A DNA stretch of 64,000 nucleotides, taken from Alphaproteobacteria bacterium (GTDB lineage: Bacteria > Pseudomonadota > Alphaproteobacteria > Sphingomonadales > Sphingomonadaceae). The position numbers were made by a program, and so were the translations under genes. Below, in pieces: positions 60,210 to 64,000 of this stretch (positions within the stretch are counted from its first letter, which is position 1; each line of letters starts with the position of its first letter). Under the pieces are notes generated by a model. That model did not search any database and was not told the origin of the DNA. It worked only from the letters and a program-made list of their open reading frames with translations. The DNA lies in assembly GCA_003241875.1 (NCBI GenBank), contig QBLU01000009.1, positions 1-64,000 of the forward strand, written 5' to 3'.

Positions 60210-61194
60210 AGCTGCTGGTACGCTCGATCAGCCAGAAACAGCCGATGATGCCGGCGCCGTAAAGCGCCACCTGGCGAAACGCTTGGCCCTGGCCGACCGC
60301 ACGCGCCAGCGCCACCAGCCCCATCATGCCGGCGACAAAGGCCAGTTGGCCAAGCTCGACCCCGATGTTGAAGAACACGAGGCCAGGCAACCGCTCGCCA
60401 TCGGGTACGCCGACTTCGCCCAAGGCGGTGGCGAAGCCCAGGCCATGCAGCAGCCCGAAGGCGCCGACGACGACCATGTAGCGCCGCCGCATCGCATCAT
60501 CCTCGCCGCCGCGCGACAGCAGCGCCTCGCGCGCCATGAAGGCGATCGACAGCGCGATCACCGCCTCCACCGGCGGCACCGGCACATGGATGACGTCGAA
60601 GAACGCCAGCGCCAGCGACAGCGAATGGCCGATGGTGAAGACGGTGACCAGCAGCAGCAACGTCCGCCCGCGGGTGAGCAGGCACAGGCACATGACGAAC
60701 GCCAGGTGATCCCAGCCGCCGAGGATGTGGAGAAAGCCCTGCCCCAGGAAATCGCGCGCGACGACGAGGAAGGCCCGTGCCGCCGTCGTCGTGACTCCGA
60801 CCGGCAGGACGACGCCGGCGTCACTGGCCTGCAGCTGGGTGGTGCCGCCGCCCGCCGCCGAGGCATAGCTGGCGCCATCGACGGCCCAGGGCGTCACGAT
60901 GGCGTCGTCGCGGCCGAGCTCGCGATCGCAGCGGATGGCATAGGACAGGCGGGCGCGGCCGGCCTGGACCTGGCGGCTGGCGTCAAATTGCGTGCAGCCG
61001 GTCGGCCAGGTCACGGCGCGGCCGGTCACCAGCGCATCGGGCAGGCTGGCGACCAGCTCATAGGTGCCGGGCTCCTCGCCGGGCTGGAAACTGTATTCGC
61101 CGAGGCTGAAGACATCGGCACGCGCCGGCACAACCGCGAGCAGCACCGCCAGCACCAGCAGCGCAAAGGCACTAACCCTCGATATCAACGTCAT
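60202..61194 (-). CDS. HupE/UreJ-family membrane protein
   Basis: FLHILGGWDHLAFVMCLCLL; VTVFTIGHSLSLALAFF; GAFGLLHGLGFATAL; FNIGVELGQLAFV. Confidence 0.88.
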   Translation of the reverse strand: MTLISRVSAFALLVLAVLLAVVPARADVFSLGEYSFQPGEEPGTYELVASLPDALVTGRAVTWPTGCTQFDASRQVQAGRARLSYAIRCDRELGRDDAIVTPWAVDGASYASAAGGGTTQLQASDAGVVLPVGVTTTAARAFLVVARDFLGQGFLHILGGWDHLAFVMCLCLLTRGRTLLLLVTVFTIGHSLSLALAFFDVIHVPVPPVEAVIALSIAFMAREALLSRGGEDDAMRRRYMVVVGAFGLLHGLGFATALGEVGVPDGERLPGLVFFNIGVELGQLAFVAGMMGLVALARAVGQGQAFRQVALYGAGIIGCFWLIERTSSFA

Positions 61195-61951
61195 ATTCCG
61201 CTTCCATCTTGCGAACCGCGGCGGCCACGGAGCCAGCCGTCTGGGCGGCCATCATATCCTGCGCCACCTGGTCACGGACATCGGTATAGCGCATCAGCCG
61301 GGGCGGATTGCGGCGCTCGACCAGGATGAAGTGCACGCCGCGCGGGCTCGGCAGCGGCCCGATCCAGCGGCCCGGCGTTGCCTTGCGCGCCGCCTCGAGG
61401 ATCGGTTGCCCGAACATGCCGCGCAGCATCGATTCGCCGTACTCCGGGAAATTTCGCCCCATCCAGAAATCATCGCCGTCGATGCGGTCGCCGCGGTTCA
61501 GCGCCGCCAGGATCGCCGCCGGCGCCTCGGGCATGCGGGTGAAATAGACCTGGCGCAGGCTGATCTGCGGCTCGGCACGGTACAGATCGCCGTGTTCCGA
61601 ATAGAAATCGAGCAGATCGGCCTCGACGGGTGTCGCCGGCGCGCCGGCGATGAGGAAGCGCAGGCGATCGACCAGCCGCGCCCGCGTCGTGCGATCGGTC
61701 AGGTGCATGCCGCGCGACACCGCCTCGCGGAACAGGATTTCGTCGGTGACATAATCATCGACCAGTTTCTTGCGGGCGGCGGCATCGGGGGCGCGCCCGG
61801 TCATCAACTGGTAGTTCTCCGCCAGGCTGGCGGCCGTCGCCGTCGACACGATGATGGCGTTGTCGCGGCGGCCGAGCGCCCAATAGGCGCCGAACAGCAG
61901 CGCCGCGACGGCGACGAAAACGACCAGCGGATCACGCAGCAGGCGGCTCAT
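61172..61951 (-). CDS. Membrane-anchored parvulin-type peptidylprolyl isomerase
   Basis: N-terminal TM; SLRQVYFTR...WIGPLPSPRGVHFILVERRNP; KKLVDDYVTDEILFREA. Confidence 0.82.
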   Translation of the reverse strand: MSRLLRDPLVVFVAVAALLFGAYWALGRRDNAIIVSTATAASLAENYQLMTGRAPDAAARKKLVDDYVTDEILFREAVSRGMHLTDRTTRARLVDRLRFLIAGAPATPVEADLLDFYSEHGDLYRAEPQISLRQVYFTRMPEAPAAILAALNRGDRIDGDDFWMGRNFPEYGESMLRGMFGQPILEAARKATPGRWIGPLPSPRGVHFILVERRNPPRLMRYTDVRDQVAQDMMAAQTAGSVAAAVRKMEAEYDVDIEG

Positions 61952-63405
61952 GTCGCGGGCTTGCGGACCGGATAGGGCGGCAGGCCATGGTCGGTGGTCA
62001 GCGGGCTCAGATAATGCTCGCCGGTCAGCCCGCGCTTGCGCATGGCGATCCCGGTCAGGCATTCGCGGATGATGCGATTGGCGTTGAGCGCGCTGGTATA
62101 GCCGGGATCGACCAGCGGGTTGGTCTCGACCAGTTCAAAGCCGACGACGTTCGTCTCGGCGCACAGCCGGCGCACGATCGGCAGCGCCTCACGCATCGTC
62201 AGCCCGCCGGGTTCGGGCGTGCCGGTGCCGGGCATGAACGCCGGATCGAGGACGTCGACATCGAAGCTGATGAAGATCTTTTCTGGCCCATCACGCGCCT
62301 CGCGGACGGCACGGTCCATCACGGTTTTCCAGTCGGTCTTCTCGACCTCGGCCATCGGATGGTAGCGAAAACCCTGCTCGCGCATCCATTGAAAGCTCTT
62401 GGCGTCGGGCCAATAGCCGCGCAGCCCGATCTGGATGAAGTTCTTGCCATAGATATGGCCTTCCTTGAACAGCCGATACACCGGCTGGCCATGGCTCATC
62501 AGATGCTCGCCGCCCTGCTGGGCGTCGAAATGCGAATCGAAATGCACGACGCCGACCTTGCCCTTGCCATGGACATCGGCCATCGCCGCGGCATCGGGGT
62601 ACATCAGCGAATGGTCGCCGCCGACGATGATCGGGATGGCACCGGTGCGTGCGACCTCGGCAACCTGCCGGCGGATATGCTCGAGACTGCGCTCCGTCGA
62701 CATCGGGTCGACGGCGACATCGGCATAATCGACGACGTTCAGTTCGACGAACGGCGACACCATGACGTGCATGTTTTCGGGCGTCACCGGGAACTGGCCC
62801 TTGTAGACTTCCCCCACCCGCACCGCGCGCGGCCCATAGGCGGCACCGCGATAGCCCGACCCCATGTCGAGCCCGATGCCCATGATCGCGACATCGACCT
62901 TGCCGGCCTTCAGGTCCGCCGGCGTCAGCGCGACGGGCAGGTTGAAAAACGTCGGGATGCCCTGCTTCGGACCGGCGCTCATATAGCGGTTGAGATTGAT
63001 CGGCCCCGCCGTGCGCGGCGTATCGAGCGATGCCGGCCGCAGCGTCCGCCAGGCGTTGAAACCCTCGTCGGTGGTGTCGAGCGGGATACTGGGCGCATCG
63101 CTGCCGGGGTGGAACTTGCGATCCTCCACCACCGCCATCATGCCGTCGATATAGGCCTCGATCTCCGCCGGCGTCTTGGTTTCGAAGCGCTTGAACAGCA
63201 GCTCCTTGCGCGCCGCAAAGCTGCCGGTGCCGTCCGACATCAGGAAATCGCGCTTGGCCTTGGGCAGCGCGGCAATCTTGGGTGCCAGCCAGTCGGGCAC
63301 CGTCACCGGCGCCGCGGCCAGCACCAGCGCCGCCGATGACGCGGCCAGCAGCACCGCCGCGGCGATGCCCCGGCGCACCTGTCCGCGCGCTCTCATCAGG
63401 CTCAT
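61948..63405 (-). CDS. Exported ureohydrolase (arginase/agmatinase superfamily)
   Basis: Metal motifs VGGDHSLMYPD, VVHFDSHFDAQ, SFDVDVLDPAFMPGTGTPEPGG; signal-like N-terminus and about 100-aa extension. Confidence 0.9.
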   Translation of the reverse strand: MSLMRARGQVRRGIAAAVLLAASSAALVLAAAPVTVPDWLAPKIAALPKAKRDFLMSDGTGSFAARKELLFKRFETKTPAEIEAYIDGMMAVVEDRKFHPGSDAPSIPLDTTDEGFNAWRTLRPASLDTPRTAGPINLNRYMSAGPKQGIPTFFNLPVALTPADLKAGKVDVAIMGIGLDMGSGYRGAAYGPRAVRVGEVYKGQFPVTPENMHVMVSPFVELNVVDYADVAVDPMSTERSLEHIRRQVAEVARTGAIPIIVGGDHSLMYPDAAAMADVHGKGKVGVVHFDSHFDAQQGGEHLMSHGQPVYRLFKEGHIYGKNFIQIGLRGYWPDAKSFQWMREQGFRYHPMAEVEKTDWKTVMDRAVREARDGPEKIFISFDVDVLDPAFMPGTGTPEPGGLTMREALPIVRRLCAETNVVGFELVETNPLVDPGYTSALNANRIIRECLTGIAMRKRGLTGEHYLSPLTTDHGLPPYPVRKPAT

Positions 63406-63536
63406 TGCGTGTCCCCTCTGGCGCCAGTTGAATACACCTTGGCCAGACGCGCAAGACCTACGTCAAATAACGCATAACCGCTGCGGCGGGGCGGTCACTA
63501 AGCATCGAAACAGCTTGTTTCGAGGGGCAATTCGCC

Positions 63537-64000
63537 ATGGCTTTCGCTGGTCGCTTTCTGTCGCTCGCCGGCCTGCTTGCCACCACGCCGGCGATCGCCG
63601 CCGGGCCGCCGGTCAAGGTCGGCGTGCTGCAATCGCTGACCGGCACCATGGCGATCAGCGAGGTCACCGTGAAGAACGCCGAACTGCTAGCCATTGCCGA
63701 AATCAACGCCAAGGGCGGCGTGCTCGGCCGCCAGATCCAGGCCGTTGTCGAGGATGGCGCATCCGACCCGGCGACCTTCGCGCAAAAGGCCGGCAAGCTG
63801 ATCCAGCAGGGCGGCGTCGTCACCGTCTTCGGCGGCTGGACCTCGGCCAGCCGCAAGGCGATGCTGCCGGTGTTCCAGCGCAACGCCAGCCTGCTCTGGT
63901 ACCCGGTGCAGTTCGAGGGCAATGAATGCTCGCCGAACATCATCTACACCGGCGCCCAGCCCAACCAGCAGATCGTGCCGGCGCTGACCTGGGCGACGGC
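63537..64000 (+). CDS. Urea ABC transporter substrate-binding protein UrtA-like (partial, runs off window)
   Basis: [68 protein letters not shown]...[27 protein letters not shown]; read by hand, not in supplied ORF track. Confidence 0.88.
   Translation, partial: MAFAGRFLSLAGLLATTPAIAAGPPVKVGVLQSLTGTMAISEVTVKNAELLAIAEINAKGGVLGRQIQAVVEDGASDPATFAQKAGKLIQQGGVVTVFGGWTSASRKAMLPVFQRNASLLWYPVQFEGNECSPNIIYTGAQPNQQIVPALTWAT

Overview
This 64-kb high-GC alphaproteobacterial window is probably from Sphingomonadales; that is inferred from gene content, not searched. It is mostly chromosomal, with several accessory islands. From left to right: MarC, Crp/Fnr and MscL; a low-GC M20 amidohydrolase island with an IS630-like transposase remnant, flanked by a degenerate direct repeat; a complete type I secretion locus (TolC-ABC-HlyD) with a 2311-aa modular RTX/Calx-beta/EEP-nuclease substrate; a TonB receptor next to a TPR-sulfotransferase; a TTQ amine dehydrogenase cluster (B-E-D-A plus a monoheme cytochrome); tRNA-Pro(UGG); metabolic genes including a JmjC oxygenase, a TPP enzyme, GST and TauD; a stand-alone light-harvesting locus (pucC convergent with pucBA) with a tandem TGT-N12-ACA operator over a sigma70-like promoter; pyrG/secG/tpiA; ppiD-trpE...trpGDC-moaC-moeA-lexA with an alphaproteobacterial SOS box; and a second TonB/TPR-sulfotransferase pair joined to a four-gene overlapping operon (secreted ureohydrolase, parvulin, HupE/UreJ, sulfotransferase), divergent from a partial urtA. 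The strongest leads are the pucBA operator/promoter and LH2-beta His-to-Gln change, the ureohydrolase operon, the amine dehydrogenase cluster without mauF/mauG, and the repeat-flanked M20 island. All family names come from reading motifs by eye; no database search was run.
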